Position numbers and translations under genes: made by a program. Under the pieces are notes generated by a model. It was not told where the DNA came from, ran no database searches, and worked only from the letters and a program-made list of their open reading frames with translations. Shown one piece after another: positions 57,201 through 64,000 of a DNA stretch of 64,000 nucleotides (positions within the stretch are counted from its first letter, which is position 1; each line of letters opens with the position of its first letter). The stretch is from Siphonodentalium dalli (taxonomy: Eukaryota; Mollusca; Scaphopoda; Gadilida; Siphonodentaliidae): contig CP136062.1 of assembly GCA_032622095.1 (NCBI GenBank), forward strand, positions 157,662,875-157,726,874, read 5' to 3'.

Positions 57201-58910
57201 GGTACAATCATAAATTATGATATGCTATCAACATATGCTTTCCATAGAGAAGCTGATTTCCTAACGAAAAAATCGAAAGAATCAGAAATAGTGTTAATTA
57301 ATGGATGGATAATACAACCATAACCATATACTATTAAAATATTAAACTCGTTTGTGGTAACATATTCTCGATAATCTCAATAAACCATAACCATAAAATT
57401 TAATTAATAAGATATTAAAATCGTTTGTGGTAACATATTTCACGTTTTAACTCGTCACTCGAATTATAATAAATTAATTGCATAATAACAACTAAGTATT
57501 CATATATGAAACATGTTATTTGAATTTGTATACCGTCCTGGTATTCAGGATGCCTTCAGACAAATTACTATGGTGTCGCGGCATTGTCATACGATGAGAG
57601 TATCCAATAAATTGAATTGAATTGTTCCAAACCATTTGTGATTACATGCTACTGTAAATGGCTTTGAATTAGTCTGCCTCAATATTCGTGATTTCTTATA
57701 CAAAGGCTATTCCGTAGGGACATATATTCGTGGATCAGATAGGACAGTTATCCACATCAACATGTCCTATGTTTTCTTTTATAACACGATGGAGTGAAAT
57801 GGATCTGGTTTCTGGTGAGGAAAAACATGCAATGAAAAAAGCAATGCCATCAGTTCTCACATGTTTTATTGCTATTTTGCCATCTTTTGCCCATGCGATG
57901 CCAAAGTGAGCTCATTTAATTGTTCTAGTACTTTAAATGGTATATTCAAAATTGAAATATATACAGATTCCCCTAGGTATTGCATTACGTTGATCATTGG
58001 GTAGAGAGGTATGGAGTTTATGGGACAATGTAACATTAGCCCCACCAGTTTATTAATGATTCTCTTAATTCCGTTGACGGTGCATGTATCTGTTATAATA
58101 CCATTCTTTGTATCCGTAACCGCCCCCACCACCTCTCCGAAATCAAACGAAAGTACTGACAACTGCACTTGCCAACATACCTATACACCGGTGAAACTCG
58201 TAGCCGTGGCGGTACGATTGGTACATAGCGATTGTGATTCAATCATTCGGCCATTGTGATATCTCGGACATTTCAGAACAGACTTACATGTTTACATAAA
58301 CGCGACAACGTAGCCTGAGTTCAGTTCCAGGTAAATAGTTTGGTGATAAATCGTTTATATGAATGGCTTATCTGTTTTGTTTACCTAGATACAAGATAAT
58401 CGGACTTCATGGCGCGCATGTAATCGACACCAGAAGATCTTTAAGTAAATCCATGGACGTAAATATACATCGCTGGTAAATCCAGGTCGGTCACCGGACC
58501 TCATCAGATAACATCCATTGGCCGATTAGCGTGTTATAAATGCACCAAATGGGCACCTCGATTATGCAGTGTGTCGTCTGCCAATATAGGGACATATATA
58601 TATAGAGAGAAACTAAACTAAAAAAGAAAAAGAATCTTTGCGCTGCTTTGTGAATAAGTTTCTAAAGAAACTAAATGATTGTTAATTTAATAACAAAGAT
58701 ACTTTCCAGAGAAGATAAGACCCAAGCAGAATGAGGTCACCAGAGTGCTAATATGTGTATATATTTAGTTTTTGAAAACAATATGTCATATTGATATTAT
58801 CAAAGCTAAAAAAGCTATATCCGCGCAACATTAATATGAGCATTTTTTTATGTTATAGATCTAACTATTGTGGAGGGTGCAACCACGACTGTCTTCCTCT
58901 GTATAGTTAA
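33188..58910 (+). CDS. small secreted cysteine-rich peptide with YCGGC motif (4 exons)
   Basis: Four exons (33188-33245, 50203-50247, 56710-56782, 58859-58910) join in frame to 75 residues. Residues 1-19 (MNKLVLLVVVMAVAVVGIT) form a signal peptide, so the product should enter the secretory pathway. Exon 2 adds a 15-residue linker. The rest is a compact core with eight cysteines spaced C-x5-C-x4-C-x4-C-x5-C-x4-C-x2-C-x3-C, with ACFADPC, DEGTVC and YCGGC. All donors are GTAAGT and all acceptors end in AG. Exon phases match (1-1, 1-1, then 2). The stop is TAA, with AATAAA at 59198. The YCGGC core resembles short cysteine-rich secreted proteins I know from marine invertebrates, but I cannot name a family or function. 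Extracellular matrix, inhibitor or defence roles are all open. Confidence 0.7.
33749..33862 (+). pseudogene. non-LTR retrotransposon ORF2, C-terminal end
   Basis: The open frame reads FRNSIPLETRRTQNILSFKK, then QLKTYLCQQCLNV and a TAG. This is the usual C-terminus of CR1/Jockey-like reverse transcriptase proteins ('W-N-x-L-P-x-x-x-R-x-x-x-x-L-x-x-F-K-x-x-L-K-x-x-L'). The Trp of the motif is replaced and the upstream frame is broken. About 390 bases downstream (to about 34255) may be the element's 3' UTR. It lies in intron 1 of the secreted-peptide gene. Confidence 0.65.
34263..34579 (-). repeat. solo copy of Crypton-complex terminal repeat
   Basis: Same orientation as 14485-14783. The shared blocks run from 'ggtaacgc.ctc.agatcat', 'ttatatacccatg' and 'tttcgcgaatgac.aactc' to 'cggcggccgactcggcc' and 'aaaggacaataaacg'. 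Its 5' part also carries the 'ggtaacgc' segment of the inner arms, so it joins features of both arm types. Confidence 0.7.
34580..36254. other. unannotated stretch with weak - strand ORFs
   Basis: Two overlapping - strand open frames (35662-35931 and 35843-36085) have fairly protein-like composition and could be one frameshifted remnant. No motif is recognised, so I do not call a gene. Confidence 0.3.
36255..36774. mobile_element. 520-bp foldback element, family E
   Basis: The arms 36255-36484 and about 36540-36774 are inverted copies. They share 'gtagatcatgc.atgaatct', 'ccagtacaaaacctgggaa', 'gggaatatatttctt' and 'cccaactcgaaatt'. The ORF at 36472-36675 spans the loop and right arm and is not a gene. 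Related partial copies lie at 50082-50155 and 55620-55945. Confidence 0.8.
36775..38116. other. unannotated stretch
   Basis: No supported gene. It includes a short (TA)n run at about 37569-37583. 36787-36935 is distantly similar to the flank of the hairpin at 43556-43649 ('tgaatcggttta', 'gggtatctgtac'). Confidence 0.35.
38117..38220. repeat. 104-bp hairpin
   Basis: The arms 'gtttatagcgaaaattacaa' / 'tgtaaatttcgctataaac' and 'ccagtaaattaggt' / 'accttatttactgg' leave a 3-base loop. Mismatches are few. Confidence 0.75.
38661..38760 (+). mobile_element. tRNA-derived SINE head (+ strand)
   Basis: A-box 'tggcccagtcgg' and perfect B-box 'gggttcaaatcc' lie about 50 bases apart, then 'catggttccatcgtgg' and 'actttgta'. 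Same family as 9541-9648. The acceptor and anticodon stems do not form a proper tRNA. The downstream tail runs into the repeat tract at 38760. Confidence 0.75.
38761..39990. repeat. irregular ~300-365-bp repeats with 'gcgataaa' motif clusters
   Basis: The block 'gatcggtctttcacagccaa' recurs at about 39037, 39334 and 39699, each followed by 'aaaacaaaa' and 'atttactgagaa'. Between blocks lie clusters of 'tttgcgataaat' and its complement 'atttatcgcaaa'. No gene is seen. Confidence 0.7.
39991..42521. other. unannotated stretch
   Basis: No supported gene or clear repeat. Open frames of up to 117 codons (40512-40865) show no recognisable domain or splice context. Confidence 0.35.
42525..42744. repeat. 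tandem repeat, 38-bp period, 6 units (76-bp higher order)
   Basis: Unit starts (ccatgg) fall at 42525, 42563, 42601, 42639, 42677 and 42715, exactly 38 bases apart. Units alternate 'ccataacaac' and 'ccataccaac', so the true period is 76 bp. Because 38 is not a multiple of 3 and the unit lacks - strand stops, all three - strand frames stay open. That explains the overlapping 156-, 87- and 76-codon ORFs with repeated ELRMVYPW / FAWYIHGY / ASHGISM peptides. Confidence 0.9.
42745..43555. other. unannotated stretch
   Basis: No supported gene. It contains a run of 11 C at 43296-43306, and a short 'gattgaatggtaattgaatg' duplication at about 43470. Confidence 0.35.
43556..43649. repeat. 94-bp hairpin
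   Basis: The arms 'ataaccgactttggtatctg' and 'cagatacccaagctgttat', with adjoining 'tacaag' / 'cttgta', pair around a loop of about 45 bases. Confidence 0.65.
43650..46346. other. unannotated stretch with a small hairpin
   Basis: No supported gene. A hairpin lies at about 44221-44277 ('tttctacgtgcagtt' / 'aactgcacgtagaaa'). A (TA)n run is at about 44990-45002. Confidence 0.4.
46351..46742. mobile_element. piggyBac-like MITE, copy 2 (double hairpin)
   Basis: Same structure as 1798-2179: CCCTTTACCCA / TGGGTAAAGGG ends, TTAA at 46347-46350 and 46743-46746, and hairpins at 46377-46445 and 46525-46593. It is 10 bases longer because 'ggccggtatt' is duplicated near the 3' end, and a few substitutions separate the copies. 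High similarity implies recent activity. It lies in intron 1 of the secreted-peptide gene. Confidence 0.85.
46747..47807. other. unannotated stretch
   Basis: No supported gene. It includes a (TA)n run at about 47400-47415. Confidence 0.35.
47808..48078 (-). repeat. solo arm of family C element
   Basis: Matches the right arm at 4457-4720: 'ctactaacatcac', 'gaactacgctcaatt', 'gcgataaact', 'gatggtgtgt', 'aagattattctc' and 'ccggagtgtttca'. No partner arm is nearby. Confidence 0.65.
48086..48360. mobile_element. 275-bp element with 15-bp perfect terminal inverted repeats
   Basis: Bounded by TCGCACAGTAGATCG and CGATCTACTGTGCGA. Non-coding and MITE-like. No clear target-site duplication. It directly abuts the solo family C arm. 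Confidence 0.65.
48583..49880. mobile_element. 1.3-kb element with ~200-bp terminal inverted repeats, family D
   Basis: The arms 48583-48800 and 49701-49880 are inverted copies. They share 'ttgctgaaagtt', 'catgcccatgtaaa', 'tttcaaaa..acgcctgcacc', 'caacactaacactatataat' and 'taatcgctta'. The interior holds a degenerate acidic Ser-rich frame (48855-49250) and an internal duplication (49136-49200 and 49305-49370, 'tattctactgaaactg'). Superfamily not assigned. Confidence 0.65.
48800..49162 (+). pseudogene. acidic Ser-rich ORF inside family D element
   Basis: A 120-codon frame with TPSSESTSSYDESDNAPSDE in its middle. After about residue 105 another frame continues the same character (SSQSDESSYYSIETEID), which suggests a frameshift. 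Acidic Ser-rich leaders occur at the N-terminus of several transposases, but no catalytic domain is present. It may be the remnant of an element gene with the rest deleted. Function unknown. Confidence 0.35.
50082..50155 (+). repeat. family E fragment next to exon 2
   Basis: Matches the right-arm end of 36255-36774: 'ttccca.gttttgaactggtg' then 'tgatctctac'. It ends about 50 bases before the acceptor of exon 2 of the secreted-peptide gene. Confidence 0.6.
50203..50247 (+). CDS. exon 2: 45-nt symmetric linker exon
   Basis: The acceptor is 'ttctatttctattccag' and the donor GTAAGT is at 50248. At 45 bases with phase 1 on both sides it can be skipped without breaking the frame. It encodes WNTFAEGAIITAKKV. 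The nearby GTATGT four bases earlier would shift the frame and create a stop in exon 3, so I chose the GTAAGT. Confidence 0.6.
50830..50843. repeat. poly-G run (14 G)
   Basis: An uninterrupted run of G in intron 2, prone to slippage and assembly error. Confidence 0.9.
51630..52110. mobile_element. eroded relative of the piggyBac-like MITE
   Basis: A well-preserved hairpin at 51845-51913 matches hairpin 1 of the MITEs with few changes. Degenerate hairpin halves lie at about 51640-51745 ('taagataatgcgttggcac'). The MITE spacer block 'aattataaaattgttaaaga' reappears at about 52077. The TTAA/CCC ends are not recognisable. Confidence 0.65.
52111..53637. other. unannotated stretch (intron 2)
   Basis: No supported exon or repeat. 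An 83-codon ORF (53327-53578) shows no recognisable domain. Confidence 0.35.
53638..53766. repeat. degenerate left end of a piggyBac-like MITE
   Basis: TTAACCCTTCCATGA at 53638 resembles the MITE end. It is followed by 'ccctgcgccaatgcattc', 'tatgcgag', 'ctcgcatat' and 'aagagaa', a decayed hairpin 1. A probable right half lies at about 55568-55617 ('catatataagataat', 'gcactggcacaggg'). Confidence 0.5.
53855..55380 (+). pseudogene. non-LTR retrotransposon reverse transcriptase (CR1/Jockey-like), broken
   Basis: Successive short frames give the order of a LINE ORF2. First is a linker (IPWITRALKRLIRKK; then 54081-54323 with GISTLNNDGHQL and ALNEQFQSVFTEE). RT blocks follow: KVTGPDHISGRVLKEQ, AHITTLFKKGDRTQP, HGFRNERSCESQLITTVEAI, LIVLDFSKVFNTVPH and SYVPQG. 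Last is 54972-55379 with LYINDV, LRLFADDSLLYAV (the F-A-D-D catalytic box) and KQSNYLRVEIT. Many frameshifts, stops and a small deletion after PQG make it non-functional. The endonuclease part is missing. It sits between two eroded halves of a piggyBac-like MITE, in intron 2 of the secreted-peptide gene. Confidence 0.85.
55620..55945 (+). repeat. family E copy, diverged
   Basis: 'gcatgatttaagcgac' at the left and 'aggttttgaactggtggaat', 'atctct' and 'agtagagattc' at the right match the centre and right arm of 36255-36774. The middle is diverged. Confidence 0.55.
55946..56709. other. intron 2, 3' part
   Basis: No further exon seen. Diverged 'ggtttaa' motifs recur between 56340 and 56585, without a clear period. 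Confidence 0.35.
56710..56782 (+). CDS. exon 3: cysteine-rich core, first five cysteines
   Basis: The acceptor 'ctttttttcttccag' is followed by AT (completing a Tyr codon) and TGT. The exon encodes CKTTVACFADPC and MNVVCDEGTVC, leaving phase 2 at the GTAAGT donor (56783). The other two frames contain early stops. Confidence 0.75.
56783..58858. other. intron 3 of the secreted-peptide gene
   Basis: No further exon seen. A 60-base segment with 'aaccataaccata' is partly duplicated at about 57318-57430. Around 57515-57622 sequence ending 'caataaattgaattgaattg' resembles the 3' end and short-repeat tail of a LINE (low confidence). The opposing ORFs at 57872-58259 are not recognised. Confidence 0.35.
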
Positions 58911-59220
58911 TTCGAAAGATGTCATAGAATTGTTAAAACGTCGGACAAGTTGTCACCATAGTCGCACGACACTAGTTAACACTCAACAAGACTCAACAGG
59001 ACTTAACAGGAACTATTTGGAAACTTTGGATGACCAGTTGGCGACCTTGAAATAGTGGAGCAAAATCCTATCGGATTGCCTGAACTGATGATTTGTAAAC
59101 AAATTCTTGAAGAAAAATCATTTTCTCAGCCATTTCACTTGTACTTTTCCATTTACCCAGCTCACGTGTTTTGCTTCTAAATCGTCGGCGGAATCCCAAT
59201 AAATATAGGTTGTGACCCCA
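58859..59220 (+). CDS. exon 4: YCGGC end, stop and 3' UTR
   Basis: The acceptor is 'catttttttatgttatag'. Coding runs to 58910 and gives SNYCGGCNHDCLPLYS, then TAA. The remainder to about 59220 is 3' UTR, with AATAAA at 59198-59203 and a GT-rich stretch after it. The mRNA end is inferred. A GTATAG at 58901 could be read as a donor, but the stop makes a terminal exon simpler. Confidence 0.7.
59198..59203 (+). promoter_or_regulatory. polyadenylation signal AATAAA
   Basis: Canonical hexamer 288 bases after the stop of the secreted-peptide gene, followed within about 20-30 bases by GT-rich sequence. Confidence 0.5.
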
Positions 59221-59224
59221 AATG

Positions 59225-60317
59225 TGTGTTGTCGAGATCGGTATCCAAGTCGAACTACCTTATTTGGGCCGCATATTGTGGGGTCCGTCAGGTCGAGACA
59301 ATATATCGCCCAGGTAAGGTATCGAGATTTGAATACTTATCCCGGAAACACACGACGTGGTGATAACCAGTTTATCATACAATAGACTCAACATACTACA
59401 TGTCGCTTAAATGTATTATATTATGATAATTATGTTGTTGTGAGAATATACAATCATGTAGATAACGCTCCGCACAGTTGACGTCATGGTGTGTCGCTAT
59501 CAAGAGTGACGTCATCAACGATTCAGATAATATTAACACACATAACTTACAATAATTATTTATTTGGTTGCGGCATTGCCATTGATAACGACTCAAATAA
59601 AAAATAAATAAAATATCTGTTTTGTCCGATATTGTGAGCACAATAGATATAATTGATAAACAAAGCGAGTTTCGCCATGGCTGACGCGCAGTCACTATTT
59701 CCATCAAGGATATATGACTTGTTTCCATGCAGAATACAAGATCGGAAACCGCGTGTATTTGAGGAAAACAGCTAAGTTGCAATATTAAACCATAACGATG
59801 CCGCACATTAAAGCCCACGCAACATCAGTACATAATTTGTTATTGGGTATTCTTATCTCATTGCCAATCCTAAGTAATAATTGACGTCACAGAGTTATAA
59901 AAAGATTGTAAATAATTGCAGTTCATTTGAATAAATCTCATTGTCTTGTTTCCACGAAGGGCACGCATGAGTTGCAGTTGGGGATGGTTATCCAATAGCT
60001 ATATATACCTTAGTTAATGGCTCTTTGGATACAGTTTGAAGTGCGAATTTACGTTCAGTTCTTTTAAACCCTGGTCCGGTTTCTGTAATCAAAATATGTC
60101 GATGGATGCTTGACATTATGTTACATGGACTTCATATGTCACGGAAGGACTTTTTTTATACCTGAACCCCCTCTTTTCCAATTGGATGCTCGAATACAAC
60201 ATGGCCAAGTAAGGGCCATGACAGTTTCTCATTATGTTATTGTCACGACTTTAAAATAATCGTGGGGATAAGCATAGTCAGAAAATAAATACCTTGAGCT
60301 AAATATTCGATCTTGGT
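59225..60317. other. unannotated stretch downstream of the gene
   Basis: No supported gene. A 140-codon - strand ORF (59396-59818) has no recognisable domain and is probably chance. Confidence 0.35.
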
Positions 60318-60650
60318 CAAAATTTGATTACGAACCGAGGCTCAGAGCGGAAAATTTGATTACGAGCCCAGGCTCAGAGCGAATAGAAAGATAGATAGAT
60401 AGATAGATAGATAAATTTTATTTTAAAAAAGTCTGAGGTATAAACATATTACAAACACAAGCTCTGAAGAGATTTTGACCGACTGTAATATATACATATA
60501 TAAATAAACAAATACATAGCACAGGGTAAAATATCAATTGTATGCAAATTTAAAATAAGTTTAATCATAGTTAAAATACCTAACTGACGGTCCTAGGCCT
60601 GTTAACTGATCGTCCCAAAGCCAAATTCCAGGTGCTTTGAGAACAATTCT
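60318..60650 (-). mobile_element. possible retroelement 3' end with (ATCT)n tail
   Basis: On the - strand an A/T-rich stretch ends in 'aaaataaaatttatctatct' and further ATCT units (60388-60414). Such simple tails are typical of LINE/SINE 3' ends. Next to it 'aaatttgattacga' and '.ccaggctcagagcg' form a 33-bp tandem duplication (60318-60381). No coding part is seen. Confidence 0.4.
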
Positions 60651-62140
60651 CGAACTGAAAACTTAATGAAAGAATGGAGAATAGGATCGGTTGTTTTGTT
60701 TATTATTCTCGCAAGCTACTCAACATTTCAGCAAATTAGAACTCTTGGTTTTGACTTGTCATGCGTGTTGTCGCTACAATGTAGCCCGTGTGCATTTATA
60801 CTTTTTGTGTTGACAAAATAATCCGACCACCAAATCACAATGTTTCGCAATATAGTTCTTTGGTTCTAGGAGGACTATCCAAAGGTAAGGTACGAAATTA
60901 CCCAATTGCGTTCTCGATAATTTGTGTGTGCAATAACGGCAACAAGTTGCTCCGTTCGCTTAGTATATATATAATATTAATATCGCGGAAGTGCACCAAA
61001 TGTGGATAAAATGTCGCCGGTAGCAGCGGTCTTACCGAGTCATCACGGGAGATAAACTATGCATGTAGTTTGTTTGTGATGGAGTGTGAGCTTAAATGTA
61101 CCCAAGGTACTTGAATTTTTTTTTGTTTAATCTCAATAATGCAGTGGGCCAATTTGCCACAAAATATATATGTCTGTCAAAACATCACCAATAAGAACAT
61201 AGATAACTTTTATTCTCATATTCATTATGTGTTGTTCTCCCATAATTAAATTTGGCTTGTCGAAACCATTGTTATGTTAACAAAACCATTTCAGTGAACA
61301 TCGGTATTCATTTACAATGTAGTAATTATACATTTGAGTCTGGATATGATGTTCAATACTTTGACCCTTTTCAGTGTTTACTGTTACGTTGTACACTTTG
61401 GTATCTTATTGGACTACATGTAATTGGACATTTATCGGTAATCCAACAGTCACAGTAATGTTTACTTAACTTGTGTTACATGCGAAATCTCAATATTGGA
61501 GAGCTAATGATAATGAAATTAAGAACAAAGTGAATCTATGTGTATTTGTTGTATTTGTATATGTATTTGTTGATAGTTGTTTTATTGACTTCTATGATAA
61601 TTCACACGAACCAACCTCGAATCCGTTGAGTCCATTTGACGTCGTATCATTCGCTATAGGCAATATCACAACTCAGGACAAGAATCATATATATTTTATT
61701 TCCATAATATATACATGGGATTGGCGTCTTTGCAACGTATGAAACCCCTCTCTCGATACAATTTAATAGAACGCACATGTTATCAAATTTGGTATAAAAG
61801 TATTTACACGGTAATAGATTTCGAGATATATAAAGTGTAATGCCTTCCAGAGGTTATCAGTCTGGATGATGTTTCTCGACTGAGCGGGAATGTGTGCTTA
61901 AAGACTATAATTTATGCTTAAAGTATGTTAAATGTGTGCTACGTTTTACGAGTGCTATTGATATCATTTGTATGTTAGAGGCAAACTATAACTGTACACA
62001 TGTACTACATCTTAGAATTAGTTGTGCCCAGATAATTAATCAGAGTTTTATGTTTGGATGGGAGGTTTATACATATATTGTATTGTGTTTATTTCAGACA
62101 AGATATGCCCATATATAGTCATACATACAACATATAATTA
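60651..62140. other. unannotated stretch
   Basis: I see no supported gene. Several 65-90-codon ORFs lack recognisable features. Confidence 0.35.
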
Positions 62141-62144
62141 CAAA

Positions 62145-62640
62145 CTAAATATAAAGAAGCTGATCCAATGATTGAATAAACTTGACCGATAGATCAGATC
62201 TGAGTTACAAATAGCATTTAAAAAACTGTTTAAAGATTTACAAATTCTCACACGAAATCCATACACACCCTTTCGAATCAGCACTGTCAGAGAGCACATT
62301 CTGTCACCTACAAACATCCCGCTCGCACTACATGATCTCTCACAACCCATAAATTTTATATATGCATTATTATAACAAACTAAGTTTTCTATAACAATGT
62401 TTGGTAAAGTTAATCCAAAGATGAGCACAATATAATGGAGTTACGAACATCTGAAATAAAAACATTTTCAAACTAGGCGAACATTTGTAAAACTTTCTAA
62501 TAAGCATATTTAAGCGTGAGCATATAGACCGATATTGACGCATAATATCATTATCGTCGGAAAAATCGTTGTTGAGTATATGTCCGAGATACTTATAGGA
62601 GGACACGAACTTGGGTTCATCGCCCATTAAGTATAGTTTT
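62145..62640 (-). pseudogene. non-LTR retrotransposon RT, C-terminal fragment
   Basis: Read on the - strand, 62627-62370 gives SYKYLGHILNNDFSDDNDIM, RQYRSICSRLNMLIRKFYKC and LFQMFVTPLYCAHLW. After a frameshift near 62400, the other frame gives YNNAYIKFMGCERSCSASGM and RVRICKSLNSFLNAI. This is the thumb and C-terminal region typical of LINE reverse transcriptases ('K-Y-L-G-H-x-L', 'R-Q-x-R', 'S-A-S-x-M-F'). The catalytic blocks are absent. It is a different lineage from the copy at 53.9 kb, judging by the motifs. Confidence 0.75.
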
Positions 62641-62780
62641 GGAAATGACCGAATATGAAGATTTATGGATAAAAGTCATCCCGACAGTTTTTATAATATT
62701 ATAAGTTAAATAAGGTCACTGCCACATAATAAATTGATATTCCGGAGGTAACTGCAATCAAATGCATAATACATCGAGCT

Positions 62781-62969
62781 GTGGATCGAAACGCTTTGTC
62801 GCAGCAATATATTATGATGTTCCGCCTCCACCAAGAAACGGCGTCGTTGATTGTTCAGAGAGCCGCGCAACATATACTATGTTTACGTCTCGATCCGTCA
62901 ACATTAGGGAAACCAAGACAACCGTTTCATCGTCTCTCGCTGGCCTGCTTTGTTCATGACGTCATTTAA
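62781..62969 (+). pseudogene. possible Harbinger transposase-like fragment
   Basis: A 62-codon frame with DRNALSQQYIMMFRLHQETA and then a Leu-rich stretch. It loosely resembles the 'F-R-x-x-x-x-T-x-x-x-L' region that precedes the catalytic domain of Harbinger transposases. No other part of the gene is present, so the assignment is weak and chance is possible. Confidence 0.25.
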
Positions 62970-63404
62970 GTTGAATAACGTTATGGCGAGAGCGATAGGA
63001 GATTTTGACATTTTCTGCTGATCATTCTTCGGAATAAATGTCAAATCTCTGAGAATGACCAGGACTGTCGGCAGAACATATACGTTATTGTGGTGGATTG
63101 ACGGTAACATGGTGTGACATTGACGGCTTGGAGTTCATGTTCAACCAAGTCACGAAGTAAATGATGGTATTTTGCACTCATTCATGGCTCAAATTCATTC
63201 GTTTCTTGCATATTTTCTGTTGAGTATAAAGGAGATGGTCCCATAAATGGGTGGATTTAGTGTAAAGGGTTCATATTGAAAGTCACTGGATTCAATAAAT
63301 TTGGCAAATTTTATCCACACCGATATTAGCCATGCCTTTAACGTTACTCATCGCATCCATAGTTGATAGCTCCTATACAACGCTTTGTCGCAGCAATATA
63401 TTAT
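62789..63404. repeat. 27-bp direct repeat pair
   Basis: 'aacgctttgtcgcagcaata' plus 'tattatg' occurs at 62789-62815 and again at 63378-63404. The 562 bases between show no simple tail or gene. Confidence 0.7.
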
Positions 63405-64000
63405 GTTGTGTGATGTAAAATAGTTTCATACTTGTGGGACGAGATATAAGGTATTCCACACATGACTTCAACAATATTGCTTATCTGGATATATTCGTCC
63501 TGTCAGTTTCTCTTCCAAATCTGCTCACTCTCTTTGGTACAATGGGAACATAAAGAAATCACGATAGGCATCTTTAGATCTGATTCCACGGGACATGGGG
63601 GACTGTCGGCGGGCTTTGAACATATCGGAGCGGATTCTCCTACCAAGATTACTTGTGTACAAATTGTCATTATTAAAAAAGAAATGGAGCGAAAGCAATG
63701 GTATGCAAAGGAAACAGAGGATGCGATTCAGACGATGAGCTCTGTTCATTTAACGCCATAAAGAAATGTGTATCCATTTTGGAGTGGGAAATACGTATAT
63801 ATGTATTCAAGCAATGACTTCTGTGCAAACAGATAACCGTCTGAAACACATACCAGTAGAACAAAATCAGATCGTAGAATAAATCTTGAATGGATCACAG
63901 TGTCATTGACAACGCACCTAAACTACGACACCGCACTGCAAGGAGTCGGGTAATCGAGTCAACCGAACGTTATTTATTTTGATACGGTTAACAGGTTAAC
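63405..64000. other. unannotated stretch
   Basis: No supported gene. Opposing ORFs of 74-99 codons (63462-63864) lack recognisable domains. Confidence 0.35.

Noticed and set aside
59396-59818. 140-codon - strand ORF
   Set aside because: It is the longest unbroken frame in its area but has no domain, signal or splice context. Several ORFs of this length are expected by chance in 64 kb.

Overview
This window looks like nuclear DNA from an invertebrate animal, most likely a mollusc. It is AT-rich by eye, has no long intact ORFs, shows spliced exons with GTAAGT donors, and is packed with non-autonomous DNA transposons, foldback elements, tandem repeats and decayed retroelements. The mollusc assignment is an inference: the 18.5-20.8 kb repeats carry the 'aagggagataactcc' motif I associate with molluscan repeats, and piggyBac-, Harbinger-, Crypton- and non-LTR-type remnants occur together.

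Only one host gene is well supported. It lies on the + strand at about 33.2-59.2 kb. Four short exons (33188-33245, 50203-50247, 56710-56782, 58859-58910 plus 3' UTR) join in frame into a 75-residue secreted peptide with eight cysteines and a YCGGC motif. All three donors are GTAAGT, and an AATAAA lies 288 bases after the stop. Its introns (about 17, 6.5 and 2.1 kb) hold many of the repeats listed here. A weak terminal-exon candidate lies on the - strand at 2461-2655.

The rest is repeat-dominated. At 1.8 kb and 46.35 kb are two full copies of a TTAA-flanked piggyBac-like MITE built from two mutually inverted 69-bp hairpins; eroded relatives lie at 51.6-52.1 and 53.6-55.6 kb. 3.4-4.7 kb is a long-inverted-repeat element with a solo arm at 47.8 kb. 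5.3-6.2 kb is a 67-bp tandem array. 7.5-14.8 kb is a nested set of inverted repeats around a broken Crypton-type tyrosine recombinase. 15.2-21.7 kb is a 6.5-kb inverted-repeat structure. It contains a foldback that itself carries a Harbinger deletion derivative with remnants of transposase and MADF genes, and several tandem repeats. 22.0-26.6 kb is an unusual array of four 452-bp inverted-terminal elements alternating with three 903-bp spacers, flanked as a whole by GTTA. 27.4-30.2 kb holds minisatellites around a TAA-flanked foldback MITE. Non-LTR retrotransposon remains lie at 33.7, 53.9-55.4 and 62.1-62.6 kb, and tRNA-derived SINE heads at 9.5 and 38.7 kb.

Coordinates were read by hand. 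Arm boundaries of diverged repeats are good to about 10-20 bases.
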